From Rhizoctonia solani (Eukaryota > Basidiomycota > Agaricomycetes > Cantharellales > Ceratobasidiaceae), in NCBI RefSeq assembly GCF_016906535.1, contig NC_057378.1, forward strand, positions 1,488,001 through 1,552,000: 64,000 nucleotides of DNA, in the 5' to 3' direction. Shown here one piece after another: positions 11,113 through 23,245 of the stretch; the first letter of the stretch is position 1, and each line of letters starts with the position of its first letter. The notes beneath the pieces were generated by a model that had not been told where the DNA came from, made no database searches, and was given only the letters and a program-made list of their open reading frames with translations. A program made the translations under genes and the position numbers.

Positions 11113-11125
11113 GTGAAGTGTTCTT
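11113..11125 (+). promoter_or_regulatory. Self-complementary primer-binding site, E element
   Basis: GTGAAGTGTTCTT starts 2 nt after the LTR and is complementary, with one mismatch, to AAGAACAATTCAC located 35 nt downstream of the TATAAAA box in E LTRs (14798-14810). Confidence 0.55.
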
Positions 11126-12237
11126 ACCTGGCTGTAACAAATCTATCACCCTGGACATCAATCAAGACCTCATTACAACCTTCAACTCTTACGGTTTACT
11201 GTCCCCTTGCCATGGAGTGCACTGCATTGTTGCACACCGCCAACTAGGCTATCCCTACCCTGATGTAGACAAACCCAAGCTTTTTCATGTCAGTGTACCT
11301 CCCTGCTCCCATAGAGCTTCCAACCACCTCAAATGCAGCTTCAGCAACAACAAGCATACCCCTGAGCAAATGATAATTCACCCTGGGGAAACAGACAAGG
11401 AAAAGGAGGCAAAAACGCTGCATAACATTGCTACCATCATGGGCAGAGCCTTACCTGTCCCACTGCAAATCACTTTCAGGGGACTGTCCCAAATACCTGG
11501 GCCCAGCCCAAGCAAAATCAGATATCCCTACTCCTGAGAAATATAGTGTCAAGAAGAGCCCTGCAGCCAAAATTATTCATCATAAATTGCAAGTCTTATT
11601 ATTGCTTCACCAATGCTTCTTCCTTCCCCCTCTGATCACAGTTGAATCTTTTTTGTTCTTATGAATCCAAAAATAGACAGCCCATGAATTAAGCCAAATT
11701 TATCCAGAAAGACTCCTGAATGGCAATCCTAAGCCAAACTCACAGTCTTGGGACTGATTTGAAGCAGCATTCCTTTTGAAACTTGAGCTACCCTGCAGCT
11801 GCCAGTGAAACACAATAATTGCACAAACTCATGCAATCCATATCTACCAGTGGCTATGTAAGAGACTTCACAGTTGTTGCTAACAAACTGGAGTAGTCAG
11901 ACAATGCACTAATCTCCACCTTCCATCAGGAGCTCAGGGCAGAAGTTAGGAACAAGTGGGTTAAGTTCACTCTGCGCAAAAACATCAGCTTCTTGGACAA
12001 ATTTATCTCCACTGATTTCCTGAGTCGTGACAAACTGTTTAAAGCATGCAAGGTACTCATAGGAGAGACACTGGCAACAATGACAATTCATCTCCACAAC
12101 CAAAATAGGATCAAAAATAAGATTATGTTTCCAAAAGAATCCAGGAAGCCAGAAGAAGTTTTGGAGAATGTCCAAAGCGTGGAGAGAAGATACGCAAAGG
12201 GAAAGACTGCATGAATGGATGGCGCCTGATATTAACA
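11126..12237 (+). pseudogene. E element: leader and gag remnant
   Basis: The clearest part is about 11925-12215, a frame resembling the distal part of the gypsy gag domain (a short charged helix series ending just before the E-b insertion). A 139-codon frame at 11118-11537 lies where a leader or N-terminal gag would be expected but matches nothing I know. Several stops break the reading. Assignment rests mainly on position between the E 5' LTR and E pol. Confidence 0.4.
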
Positions 12238-12693
12238 TGTCACAGCCATAAAATCAGTTGACTGTATTGAAAGTGAGTATTCACACAGTATGGAATGGTG
12301 GGATCAGCAAGGTGAATTGTTCTTGGGGTTTCCAACCCAATTCACAGTGTTATTTTATAACAAAATGGAAAAAGCAGTAATCACATAGAAAGGAGCAGCG
12401 TCAGGGCTGTACAACTGGGAGAAAAGGCAGAGTATAAGTCTAAGAAGCTCTATACAATAAGCCGGGCCGGTGCGCAGCAAGATAAACAAGATGGAAGGAT
12501 TTAGAACGGAGTAAGTGCGGACCAAGATCTAGGAAGGGGAAAAGAAGAGGGAAGGACACAAATAAGAAAGGAAACGTACAAGCAGATGGGATGAATACAG
12601 ATCAAGCAGAAAGTGAATTCTCTAAGTACATACTGGCATGGGACAAGAGAGCAAACAAGCCAGTACACATGTGAGGAGGTGAGGCTCATGACA
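12238..12693 (-). repeat. E solo LTR E-b (456 bp)
   Basis: Reads TGTCATGAGCCTCACCTCC from 12693 on the minus strand and ends GGCTGTGACA at 12238. Flanks TAACA and CAACA form a 4/5 target duplication. Translated ORFs across it (for example 12613-13086) are fortuitous. Confidence 0.75.
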
Positions 12694-12843
12694 CAACAGA
12701 CTGCTTTGCGCCTGAATCAAAAAAAAGGCTCCAGAAGTAGAAGAGCTAGAACTGCGGTCTCAAGCAGGGAAAGCCTGAGGATGTCCTTCCCTGTTTCCAG
12801 ACTTCTTGTAATCCCCCCTGTGTCTATATATCCATTGTTTAGT

Positions 12844-13265
12844 TGTCACAACCAAGGCACAGGCCATTGTGAGTCAAGAAGAGTGATCCCAACAGTGAGG
12901 AATGAGAGAAATCAACACAGTAGGTTGTTTATACTTTTCCCAAGGCAATACACAATCTTCTATACAACAAACATGGGCGGCTTGTGGGCTGTAAAATTGA
13001 GAGAGACAACAAAGCACATGTTTGAGAAGCTGCACATGATCAAGTGGGCCAGTGCGCAGCAAGATAAGCAAGATAGAAGCACTTGAAATGGAGTAAGTCC
13101 GGGCTGAGTGCAGAAGTGGAAAGGAGGAAGATGCACCGAACGAAAAAGAAAGGATGTCCACATACAGATTACATTTGATAAGACATGTATAATTGAAGGC
13201 ACATGCTAATAGGAAAGTAGAGCAACAGAGAGCAAACCGGCATGCCAGGAGGTTGGGGTTTATCA
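12844..13265 (-). repeat. E solo LTR E-c (about 420 bp)
   Basis: Minus-strand E LTR with its 3' end at 12844 (TGTCACAACCAAGG on the plus strand) and a decayed 5' end near 13265. No target duplication is visible. Confidence 0.65.
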
Positions 13266-13329
13266 AAATCATTCTCCTGATATTGACATTGATCTGTATG
13301 AAAACAAACACCCCCTTACGGCCCTCTCC

Positions 13330-14420
13330 ACTTCATGAGTCCTGCAGAAAGATGCACTGAAAGGACATATAATTGCTGAGCTTGTTGCTGGCAGGCTTCA
13401 CTTAGTTGTGCACTATTGCCAGCTTAACATTATCACAATCCAAGACAGGTTTGCCCTGCTAAAACGGAAAGAGCCGATTGAGAAACTCTGCCATGCCAAA
13501 ATCTTTACAAAGCTGGATTTGAGGAAGGTGTACCCTAACAACAGAATCAAGGAGAGCAAAGAACGGAAGCCTGCACTTTTCACTGTCATTGGTCACTTGA
13601 CTTCCCCAGTCATGCAATTTGTTCTCAGCAACAACCCTGCAGCGTTTGTGTGCTTCATGAACTACATATCTTATAATTTGCATAATATTTCTGTGGTTGT
13701 TTATTTGGACTACATGTTGATTTTCTTAAACTCAAGGAAAGAATATTTGGAACATGTCAAAGCTCTGTCTTGCCTCTAGAGGCACAACCTGTTCTACAAC
13801 CCTGAAAAAAGCCACTTCTTTGTCACAGAAGTAACCACATTGGCCTTGAAATCAGCACTGATGAAATCTCCATGGAGAGGTGATATAAGGTCCAAATAAT
13901 TATGGACTGATTGAACCCCAGAATGTGAAACAGATGCAAATACTGCTTGGCTTTGCAAACTTCTATCATTGATTTATTCTCAACTTTTATTGCTGAGCAT
14001 GCCCTCTCAACGCCCTCACTTGGAAGTAGCGGCATTGGATGAAACAAGAAAAACAGACGGGTACTGGAAATTTGCCAAGACCTTTGGCAGTTGTTGTGCA
14101 TGCTGGGTCTCATTGTAACATTAAACAACTTTGTTATCAGATACCAGTCCAGGGAACAGTCATACAAACATGACTCTTTATCGAAACAACTGGATCACAT
14201 GTATCTGAAGCCATCTCCATCGGTTATGATTCCAGAAACTCAACTGGAGGCATTTTGAGCAAACTTGGATTTTTACTTGTTGAAACCAGTACAGGAAGCA
14301 ATTCAAGAAGATCCCAGCCCGGATACTATCCTAGCTGCAGTCTCATGTCCTAATTTAATGCCCCATAGTATTGCACAGAAATGCAAGGACTACTCAATTC
14401 AAGATAGGCTGCTACACCAG
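13330..14420 (+). pseudogene. E element: pol remnant, reverse transcriptase and RNase H region
   Basis: The frame at 13408-13779 contains a recognisable Ty3/Gypsy RT palm: a ...YCQLN start, the ..AKIFTKLDL motif with the first catalytic aspartate, and VVVYLDYMLIF in place of VVVYLDDILIF. The second aspartate of the YxDD active site is therefore replaced by tyrosine, and the copy is dead. The RT thumb continues after a TAG at 13777-13779 (..NPEKSHFF..). Further downstream only scattered RNase H similarity remains until the LTR inserted at 14421. Confidence 0.7.
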
Positions 14421-15279
14421 TGTCATAAATCTCTTGTCATGAGCCTTACCTCCTGACATGATGATGTATTGCCTGTCACTTCCTTCCTCCCTTCAGTGTA
14501 TTCGTCTGGGGAACTCATCTGTATCCATCTCATCTTTTTGCATAGTTCCTATCTTCCCTGTTTATGTTCTTCCCTCTTCCTTGTTCCCTTCTTGCACTTA
14601 GTCCGGACTTATTCCGCTCTAAGTGCTTCTATCTTGCTTATCTTGCTGCGCACCGGCCCAGTTCACTGTGTAGAGCTTCTGAGCCATATGCTCTATCTTG
14701 CTTCCAAGTTGTGCAGCCCGGACACCGTCCCTTCTCCTTTTATCTACCCCTTTTCAATTTGTTATAAAAGAAGACTGTGAATTGGCTTAGAAACCCCAAG
14801 AACAATCCACCTTGTCAATTTCCCACTCTCTCATCTGTGTGAATTGTCTCAAATATCTCACAGCAATCGTTTCATTCTTGGTTGTGACATCTCTCCCTCT
14901 GGCATAGTGCAATCCCTGTTGCTCCCTCCTTTTCCTCAGTGTGTGTATTTGAGGAACCTCACGTGTATCTCATTGCTATCTACCTGATCTCTTTGGGTCT
15001 TTCCTGTCTTCCATATTGGTGTTCTTTCTGCATCCTTCCCTTTTGTTGCACTCAGACAGCACCTATCCGTTCTAAGTGCTTGTATCTTGTCCATCTTGTT
15101 ACGCACCGGCGCGGTTGATTGCGTACAGCTTCTTAGGCATGCGCTCTGTCCCCTTTCTCAGTTGTACGGCCTACATGCCGCTCCCCTCTACGTATTTACC
15201 AGCTGTTCAGTTTTTCATAAAGGAAGACTGTGAATTGTCCCTTTTAACTCATAACGGCCTCTTTGCCTTGTTTGCAACA
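14421..15279 (+). repeat. E LTR E', split by solo LTR E-d
   Basis: Outer LTR begins TGTCATAAATCTCT at 14421 and resumes at 14895 with CCCTCTGGCATAGTGC, ending in ...TTTGCAACA near 15279. It carries the usual E blocks (CGTTCTAAGTGC, CGCACCGGC, TTCATAAAGGAAGACTG). It is older than the LTR inside it. Confidence 0.6.
14435..14889 (+). repeat. E solo LTR E-d (455 bp) inside E'
   Basis: Perfect ends (TGTCATGAGCC...GGTTGTGACA) and a perfect 5-bp duplication TCTCT at 14430-14434 and 14890-14894. TATA box TATAAAA at 14763-14769. The presumed mRNA start is at 14798. Good reference copy for the family. Confidence 0.85.
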
Positions 15280-15289
15280 GAGAAGAAAT

Positions 15290-17217
15290 GTTGTGCCAGA
15301 TGAACCCCACATCAAACAGCAATTGCGAGTTCACTGTCATGATTTCCTGACTTCTGGACCCCAGGGAGGAGCGTGAACCCCAGAAATAACCAGTTGTCAC
15401 TTTTATGGGCTAGCAATGAAGTTTTCAGGTTCATTGCTACGTGGACTCATGTACAATCTACCAAAGAAGCAATGAGCATACCCACAATTTTGCTCTAGAC
15501 CTGCTCTCCATCCCTGCCGGCCTCTGGGAGGACGTGTCATAGCGCAAGGGCTATAGCAGGTTAGTAGTTGTAGATTGCTTCTCAAAGATTACGCATACAG
15601 CCCCCTGTAAGGAGACCACCAGCGCAGAAGACGTTGCTCAACTGTTCGTGGAGGGTGTCCTTGAACTATTTGTCACTCCCAATGCGCTGTGACTGACAAT
15701 GTGATAACATTTCACCTCTGAAATTTTCCAGGCGCTTTACCAATCTCTGAAAATTGGACCCAGCTTCTCCACTGCTTATGACCCACAGGTAGTGTAATTG
15801 GGTAGACTGCAATGGGCGGAGGAGCATTACAAATAGTTGGACAAAGGGAAGCCTCCCACTGAATAAAAAGCTATAGACAAAATTTGGCTCCTTGATTTCA
15901 ACATCACCTCATAGCTTCCCAGCAAGAGGCTAGATGGCAAGCAATGTGTATATATTATGCCCTGGAAAATGTGGACTTTCACGCATATTGCTTAGTACTC
16001 CCTGAGACAATGAAGATTCAAGACGTGTTCCATGTCACTTTGCTGTCTGCTGTCAAGCAAGTCACAGAGTTCAACTGCACCTATGTTTTTCCGCCACCTC
16101 TAATCATGGCAGATGAGAAGTAGCATGAAGTGAACAAAATTGTTGATTGGATAGCAGAAGGTAGAATCTAGAAGTGCATGGTCAGGTGGAAGGGATAAGC
16201 ACCCCATGAGGACATATGCAAATCAGCTAAGGTTCTACAGCATTGAAAGGATGAATTGGACAACTTCTTTGCTAATTTTCTGGATGCCCTGGCTGCCAGC
16301 AACCCTGTTCCTGCAAATGTACGGACTTCAAAGGAGGCAGGTTGTAAGGCAATCCTCTAAGTCTAAAACCTTTTGTTCAGCCGTTCTGCATGCTATCACC
16401 AACAAAACTTGTTCACCTCTTAGCTTTCTCTCTGTCTAAATATGCATATCATTCCATTTACTGATGCTCTGGCTTAGAACCACTGCACGAATATTAACTT
16501 CTACATTCTCAATAGGCCACAGGAGATGATGACATTTCCGGAACCTGCTGCCAATATCATTATGATTCATTCAATTGCGTGTGCCATCAGTCAGAACAAG
16601 GCAAAACATCTCAGGCACAGCGTCTACTAGCAGCCACGTTGACTTTGTGTATTGGTTTGATCTCAACAGCACAGACAGTCCCAACACTCTGAGTGGAAAA
16701 AGTGTGTATTGGTGGTACTTTATTGCCCCCCATCCTGGCGCTTTTGGGGACTTTGTACAATGGCTTCATTGCCATGGGTTTGCCACCCCTTCCCCCACTC
16801 TTTTTGCACCTTCCACAATAAGGAAGCTCACTCCGGTCACACAGGCCTGATCTGACCTTACCCATTCAACCCACCAGCTTGCAGCACTGCGCCCACCTTG
16901 CCAGTGATGCCTCCTCCGTGCTCAGACACTTCCAGGCCAACAGAGGCATATATCCTGGCTCTTCTCCCCCTTCCACTCTCTTCATGCACACTAAACACTT
17001 GCTAGATGCAGGGCTTTTCCTCTGTCAAAGATAGACGTTGGGAGCCCCACGATTGCCCGGGATGGAATAATGAAGAAAAAGGTTAAAAGGAGTTAGGAGA
17101 TATTTGAAGGTGCTGGAGAGGGGAAAATCTTCAACTTTGAGAAAGTGCTTGCTATTGATTACTCTGAATCTATGTACGCGGCCCTGTGTCACCGCCTAAA
17201 TATTTGAGGGGGAGCAA
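15290..17217 (+). pseudogene. E element: pol remnant, integrase and chromodomain
   Basis: Frames around 15580-15800 keep fragments of the integrase core (..FVEGV..., a decayed ..TDNG-like stretch, then ..FSTAYDPQ, the block preceding the catalytic glutamate). About 16010-16200 resembles the GPY/F and chromodomain tail (..IQDVFHVTLLS.., ..VRWKG..). Many stops and frameshifts are present. It ends at a purine-rich tract (17205-17214) directly before the LTR at 17218, as expected for the 3' end of the element. Confidence 0.6.
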
Positions 17218-18147
17218 TGTAATCAGTCTCATTTCTCACATGTGTATTGGCTTGTTTCCCCTGTAGTCCCCTGACAATATGTACTTGGAGAAGTTGTTCT
17301 CAGCTCCATCTGTATCCATCTTATTTGTTTAGCTTGTTCTGATCTTGTGTGTTTGCTGTTTTCTCTCTTCCTTTGTTTCATTTTGCACTTAGTCCTGAGT
17401 TACCCCATTCTAAACTCATGTATCTCTCTTATCTGGCGGCGCACCAGCCCGCCACCTCACCTAGTGCCTCTTAGACATGTATTCACACTTCTGCATGAGT
17501 TGCACAGCCCAGAAGCCGCCCCTAGGTATTACCCAAGCTTTGCTGAGTAACTCTGTCTCTTCAATCAATTGTATGCCCTAGGTGATTTTTATTGATTGTG
17601 TCACAACCAAGGATGAAATGACTGCTGTGAGATAATGAGACAATTTACACAGATAAGAAAGTGGGAATTTGACAAGGTGAATTGTTCTTGGGGTTTCCAA
17701 CCCAATTCACAGTCTTCTTTTATAACAAAAGTGAAAGGGAGCAGATACATGAGAAGGGATGGTGTCCGGGCCACACAAATGGGAAGCAACATAGAGCATA
17801 TGACTCAGCAGCGCTGCACAGTGGACTGGGCTGGTGCGCATGAAGATAAGTTAGATAGAAACACTTAGAACGGAATAAGTCCGGACTGAGTGCAAGAAGG
17901 GAACAAGGAAGTCGGAAGAACTTAAACATAGAAGATAGGAACCATACAAACAGATTAGATGGATACAGATGAGTTCCCCAGAGAAATGCACTGGGGGGGA
18001 GGAGACAGTGACAGGCAATACATAGTCATGTCAGGAGGTGATGACCAAGGCCCATCAACTGCCTTAGAAACTTAGAACAATTTACCTTGTCAGTTTCCTG
18101 CTTCTTTGTTGTGTAAAGTTCCTTCTTCAACCTTGACAGTTATTTTG
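17218..18147 (+). repeat. 3' LTR of the E element, split by E-g
   Basis: Starts TGTAATCAGTCTC right after the polypurine tract. The 5' part runs to 17598 and the R/U5 part resumes near 18046 (GAAACTTAGAACAATTTACC). The 3' edge is blurred where E-h begins. Confidence 0.6.
17599..18045 (-). repeat. E solo LTR E-g inserted in the E 3' LTR
   Basis: Minus-strand LTR whose 3' end reads TGTCACAACCAAGG at 17599. The 5' end near 18045 has lost a few bases. Target duplication not preserved. Confidence 0.65.
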
Positions 18148-18567
18148 TGTCACAACTAAGACTTAAAGACTGTTGTGAGAGAAGGAGACAATTCATACCA
18201 ATGTGGGACTGGGAGAATGAGAAAGTGAATTGCTCTCGGGGTTTCCAAGCCAATTTACAGTTTTCTTTTAAAACAAATGAAAACGGGGGTAAGTACAAGG
18301 CACCGGGTTTGGGAAGCTGTATATAAGCTAGCAGGCAAGTGCGCAGCAAGATACAGAAGATAGAAACGCTCACAACACAGTAAGCCTGGATTTAGTTCAG
18401 GAAGGGGGGAAAGGAGAAGGGAGGACACAGACAGAAGACAAGAAAGGCAAACAGATTAAGTACAAGGGAATCTTAACACAGACATGATATCTTGGTACAC
18501 AGAGGCAGTGAAGATGAAAGCTTGCAAAAAAAATAATCATAGATGTTGGGAGGTGAGAATTATGACA
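18148..18567 (-). repeat. E solo LTR E-h (420 bp)
   Basis: Minus-strand E LTR, TGTCACAACTAAG on the plus strand at 18148 and ...ATTATGACA at 18567. The flanks do not match. Confidence 0.65.
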
Positions 18568-18624
18568 CACACATCTCAACAGATAAGGTTAATGGTATCC
18601 TGTCTGTTCTGGGCAAATGGATCC

Positions 18625-19517
18625 TGTTATAAGCCTTACCCCCTGACGTATTTGTTGATCCCCCGTCCCATTGATCATCTCCTGTCAGCCTGTACTTAAA
18701 GAATGTGCATTGTGCTTGATCTGTATCCATCCAGTCTGTTTAGTTTGTTCTCTTCTTCTTTCTTTGCTTCTTCCTCTCAAATTTTTCCTGTCATGAGCCT
18801 CACCTCCTGACATGACTATGTATTGCTTGTCAATTCCTCTTGCCCCTAGTGCATTTGTCTGTGGAACTCATCTGTATCCATCTAATCTGTTTGTGTAGTT
18901 CCCACTTCCTTGTTCCTTTCTTGCACTCAGTCTGGACTTATTCTGTTCCAAGTGTTTCTATCTCACTTATCTTGCTGCGGACCGGCCCAGTTCACTGTGC
19001 AGAGCTTCTGAGCCATATGCTCTATCTTGCTTCCAAGTTATGCAGCCTGGACACCGTCCCTTCTCCTTGTATCTACTCCCTTTCCTGTTATAAAAGAAGA
19101 CTGTGGATTGGGTTGGAAACCCCAAGAACAATTCACCTTGTCAATTTCCCACTCTCTCATCTGTGTGAATCGTCTCAATATCTCACAGCAGTCATTTTTT
19201 TCTTGGTTGTAACATTTCCCCATGATGCACTTATTCTGGAATTACTCTCTTCTAAATGCTTCCATCTTGCTTATCCTGCTGCGCACCGGCCTGCGTTTAC
19301 TAGCACAGCTTTCTACACATATGCTCCCCCTTCTCTATCAGCTATAAAGCCGGATCCCCCTTCTTCTTGTGTATTGATCCCTTCTCAAGTGTTCTAAAAA
19401 CAGACTGTGAATCGCCCTTGGAACCCCAAGAACAATTCACCTGGTCTATTTCACCAAACCTCACTATCTGAATTCACACCTCTCTCATAGCAAACTGATC
19501 TTGCCTTGGTTGTGACA
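18625..19517 (+). repeat. E LTR E-i, split by E-j
   Basis: Begins TGTTATAAGCCTTACC at 18625, is interrupted at 18788, resumes at 19220 and ends TTGGTTGTGACA at 19517. Confidence 0.65.
18789..19214 (+). repeat. E solo LTR E-j (426 bp) inside E-i
   Basis: TGTCATGAGCCTCACC...TTGGTTGTAACA with a perfect duplication TTTCC at 18784-18788 and 19215-19219. Confidence 0.85.
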
Positions 19518-19962
19518 AGATATTGATAATAATGGCTGGAAGAAAACAATCATCAACTATTGAATAAACTTGTGCTCCAGCTCATATTACAAGTATATAT
19601 CATGTGGTCATGATGCTTATTTCCAAAAGGTAAAAGATGCTTCAGTTTCACATTATGCTAATGGAAGCAAGATGAGATCCAGTACATCTTACAATCTACC
19701 ATTACATTACTCCATAAGGCCCTGGGTAAGCATGCAATCACTTGTTGCTTACTTGTGATGACTACGTTTAGCCTGTGAGGTTAGATAGCGGGAGCTATGG
19801 GGGACACATCAAAAATCACAAAGAAAGAGAACACAAAATTTGAGGTGGAGTGGCTGACAAGATTGGTTCATGATCCAAACAGATAGTAAGTAAGTAAAAC
19901 TAGGCTGAATACAGTGAGGACCAAGTACAGGGGCTACAGGCTTGTAAATGTATGTTATGTGT
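19518..19962. other. No recognisable gene or element
   Basis: Only short frames with no recognisable similarity. Confidence 0.4.
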
Positions 19963-21096
19963 AGGGGTTGGGTAGTTGATGGAAGTAAAGGTCACTTTGG
20001 ATAAGACAACTGGCAAGTTCTTTGATACATGGTGCCTTTGCATGCTGCACTTCATGCTGGGAGGAAAGCATCATTGACCATGTCAACAGTCAACAAGCTG
20101 GAGATCTGGAGTCTAGTGGTCAAAGCCTAGGTACAATGAGCAAAAGCCTGAGTATTATTGTAGTAGTTCAGCCCAGCCAGCCTTTGTAACACTCTCCACA
20201 CCCAAGAGGGCCTGCCCTTGATCTTGTATGTCTTGGCTAGCCAAGCAAGGGGTAATGAGTACTCTTAGCCTTCTCCCAAGGGGGGGGGGGAATGGAGCAG
20301 TGACAACTTTGGGTCTCCTCCCTCTGGCACATTATGTCTCAGTGTTTTGTGGATGTGGCTCTTGCTTCATGTTTTACTTAGATAGGCCCTAAGGTGCACA
20401 GGAGTAAAATACCTGGTGCTTCTTGCTAGACTAAATGATGTCTCTGCATAGACTTATGTTCATTATTCTTTTCTATTTGTGACATAATCTTACCCTGCAT
20501 TGCACAAACCCATAATTGAATCAAGATTTAGCAGAATCAAAAACAACACTTATGTGAACACTATAAATATGATGTATAAATGTATATATACTGGTATATT
20601 TTCTAAGTGTCACATACCCTTTTTAGTCTGGCAAGAAGCACCAGGTATTTTACTCCTGTGCACCTTAGGGCCTATCTAAGTAAAACATGAAGCAAGAGCC
20701 ACATCCACAAAACACTGAGACATAATGTGCCAGAGGGAGGAGACCCAAAGTTGTCACTGCTCCATTCCCCCCCCCCCCCCTTGGGAGAAGGCTAAGAGTA
20801 CTCATTACCCCTTGCTTGGCTAGCCAAGACATACAAGATCAAGGGCAGGCCCTCTTGGGTGTGGAGAGTGTTACAAAGGCTGGCTGGGCTGAACTACTAC
20901 AATAATACTCAGGCTTTTGCTCATTGTACCTAGGCTTTGACCACTAGACTCCAGATCTCCAGCTTGTTGACTGTTGACATGGTCAATGATGCTTTCCTCC
21001 CAGCATGAAGTGCAGCATGCAAAGGCACCATGTATCAAAGAACTTGCCAGTTGTCTTATCCAAAGTGACCTTTACTCCCATCAACTACCTGACCTA
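19963..21096. repeat. Large inverted repeat (arms about 470 bp, spacer about 190 bp)
   Basis: Left arm 19963-20434 and right arm 20624-21096 are reverse complements with very few differences along the parts I compared, except near the outer ends. Both arms contain a long homopolymer (G run near 20280, C run near 20767). The spacer is AT-rich. No ORF spans it. It could be a fold-back or MITE-like element, or the ends of a DNA transposon deleted to its termini. No clear target duplication was found. Confidence 0.8.
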
Positions 21097-21887
21097 CATG
21101 ACATCTTTTGTACTAGAATTTCAACATTAGCTTGCATCAGGCACATGGATGATAAAATAAATTTTCCTTCAGAAAATGTGTTGAAGCTCATAGATGTGCC
21201 TTCAGTTATGAGCTCCACCTGGGATAATTCATGAGTAAACTAGCAGGTTGACCATCTAGAGATGTATTGGGACACTTGGTTGGACATCTTTCATTTTTTC
21301 CAGTTTTCCCCTTTTTTACTCCCCTCTGAGTTGATCTAGTTTTGGCTCTATGATTTCATGTGACAGCTTATCCTTGTTGGCTTTGCCATCCTATCTCATA
21401 CTGCCCCAACCCCAGTATCTTTGTCCTATTTTGTGGTTATCTCATGCTTAGTCAACTTTGGTATCAATCATTACTAATTCTTTGTCAGCTATTGCATCTC
21501 ACTTCCCTTCTGCCCTCCCTTTCATATATATCACTTTCCTGTGACAGTTACCATCTGTTTTCAGTTCCTACCAGATGTATGAATGGTCATCATCTTTCCC
21601 TCTATACTGTGGGAAATTTAGTGCAGTATATTTGGTCCAGGTCCATTGCCCTGTGCCAACATAACCTTTCTCTGTTGTTTTACACTTTTAGTACCCTGAC
21701 CTATGAGTGATGATGTGACCCATACAGCATGATACACAGTCACTCAAGGCCCTTCAGCTCTTAGTTGCCATTCAAGATCCACTGTCCTGATTTGCTGTCT
21801 CCATGACATTATACTTGGAAGAATTTTACCCCTAGTTTGAAGTACATATGTCTGTATATGCTTATACAACATGTGATACAGGGCTTG
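21097..21887. other. No recognisable gene or element
   Basis: A 116-codon serine/leucine-rich frame (21360-21710) reflects T/C-rich composition rather than a recognisable protein. Confidence 0.35.
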
Positions 21888-22334
21888 TGTCATGACCTTC
21901 ATTGGCATGACATGAATTTTTACTATTTTCTATCTTTTTTCTGAGACAGTTTCCTTTTTTGGTATATATTCATGACTCATCAAGATCATGTGACATATTT
22001 GATATATGATGTGAAATTGTAAATGACTTGTTATTTAGTACTGTTGTTTTTGATGTGGCTTTCTTCATGTATATAACCCAGGTCAAGTTGCTGCTAGAAC
22101 AGCAAGACTTGACCTCTTTGTCATTTCATCCTCATGTCTTACCTACCCTTAACCCAGGCCCTTGTTGGCCATAAGTGCTCATTACTATATATCATAACCC
22201 AGGCCCTTGTTGCCCTCTACCCTACATCACTACCACTGGGCCCTAGCCACCCCTCTACCTTCTCATAGTCCATTGGTGATAGGGCCATGGACTTTAAACC
22301 CCCTTGTACCATAGGTCCAAGCTGAGTTGCAACA
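21888..22334 (+). repeat. K unit, copy K1 (447 bp LTR-like)
   Basis: TGTCATGACC...TTGCAACA, flanked by GCTTG (21883-21887) and GCTGG (22335-22339), a 4/5 duplication. It has a TATA-like ATATAACCC near 22073. The spacer between K1 and K2 (22335-22750) holds nothing I recognise. Confidence 0.6.
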
Positions 22335-22750
22335 GCTGGAACATGGGCAATATGAGATAAAGTACTGCATGCTCAGCTATAGACACATGCACAATATACA
22401 GGGTTTATATACATTGTTACATGAGAAAAACTGGTTGAATGTTGGTGGGAACCAGCACTTGGGGGTGTGGCCACTACAAGGTAATTGGGAGGGCTATACT
22501 ACTGCTGCTGGCTACTGTAATTGAGGGGCTCATGGCCCAATAGCTATCTGCTGATTGATAGTGGACTTCATTGTTCTCACACCAATTGATGACTACTAAA
22601 ACTTGTTTGCAGTGGCAGATAGGGTAAATTAAATCAATGAGATGTCTAAGATTAGTCAGGAGCAATGACACATTATCAACACTGATGACAAGTTGTAAGA
22701 GTAAGCATGGTGATGATTGCTTAGTAAGCAACCTTACAACACAGCCACAA

Positions 22751-23195
22751 TGTCACAACTTGGCTTGGACCTATGGTGCAAGTGGATTTAAAGTCTGTGG
22801 CCCTATCACCAATGGACTGTAGGAATGGGTAAGGGCCAACAAAGGCCCAAGGGTTTATGATATGGGTAGAGGGCAATGATAGCCTGGTTAGTGGTTCTTA
22901 GTTAGGTGCACTAATGGCTAACTAAGGGCCTGGGCAAAGGGGTAGGTAAGAGCTGGTGATGGATTGACAAAGAGGTCAAGCCTTGCTGGTTTAGCAGTGG
23001 CTTGACCCTGCTTATATACATGAAAGAAGCCACATCAAAAACAACAACAAAGCATGAGTCCTTTGCATTTTCACATTGTATATCCAATACATCACATGAT
23101 CTTGATGACACATAAATATACCAAAAAAGGAAACTGTCCTGAAAAAAGGTAGAAAATACTAAAAAAATCATGTTGTGCCAATGAAGATCATGACA
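22751..23195 (-). repeat. K unit, copy K2 (445 bp), inverted
   Basis: Reverse complement of K1 along its length (TGTCACAACTTGG at 22751; ...GATCATGACA at 23195). Flanks CACAA and GAACT do not match. Confidence 0.6.
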
Positions 23196-23245
23196 GAACT
23201 ACTGTCATGTGATTGTGCCAGTGCTCCTTGTGTTTACTGACTAGT

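Noticed and set aside
12613..13311. ORFs of 145-157 codons on both strands over 12613-13311
   Set aside because: They lie across minus-strand E LTRs, differ between LTR copies in frame and stops, and arise from pyrimidine-rich LTR sequence.
18840..19397. 185-codon plus-strand ORF
   Set aside because: It reads through solo LTR E-j into E-i. Other E LTRs do not conserve the frame.
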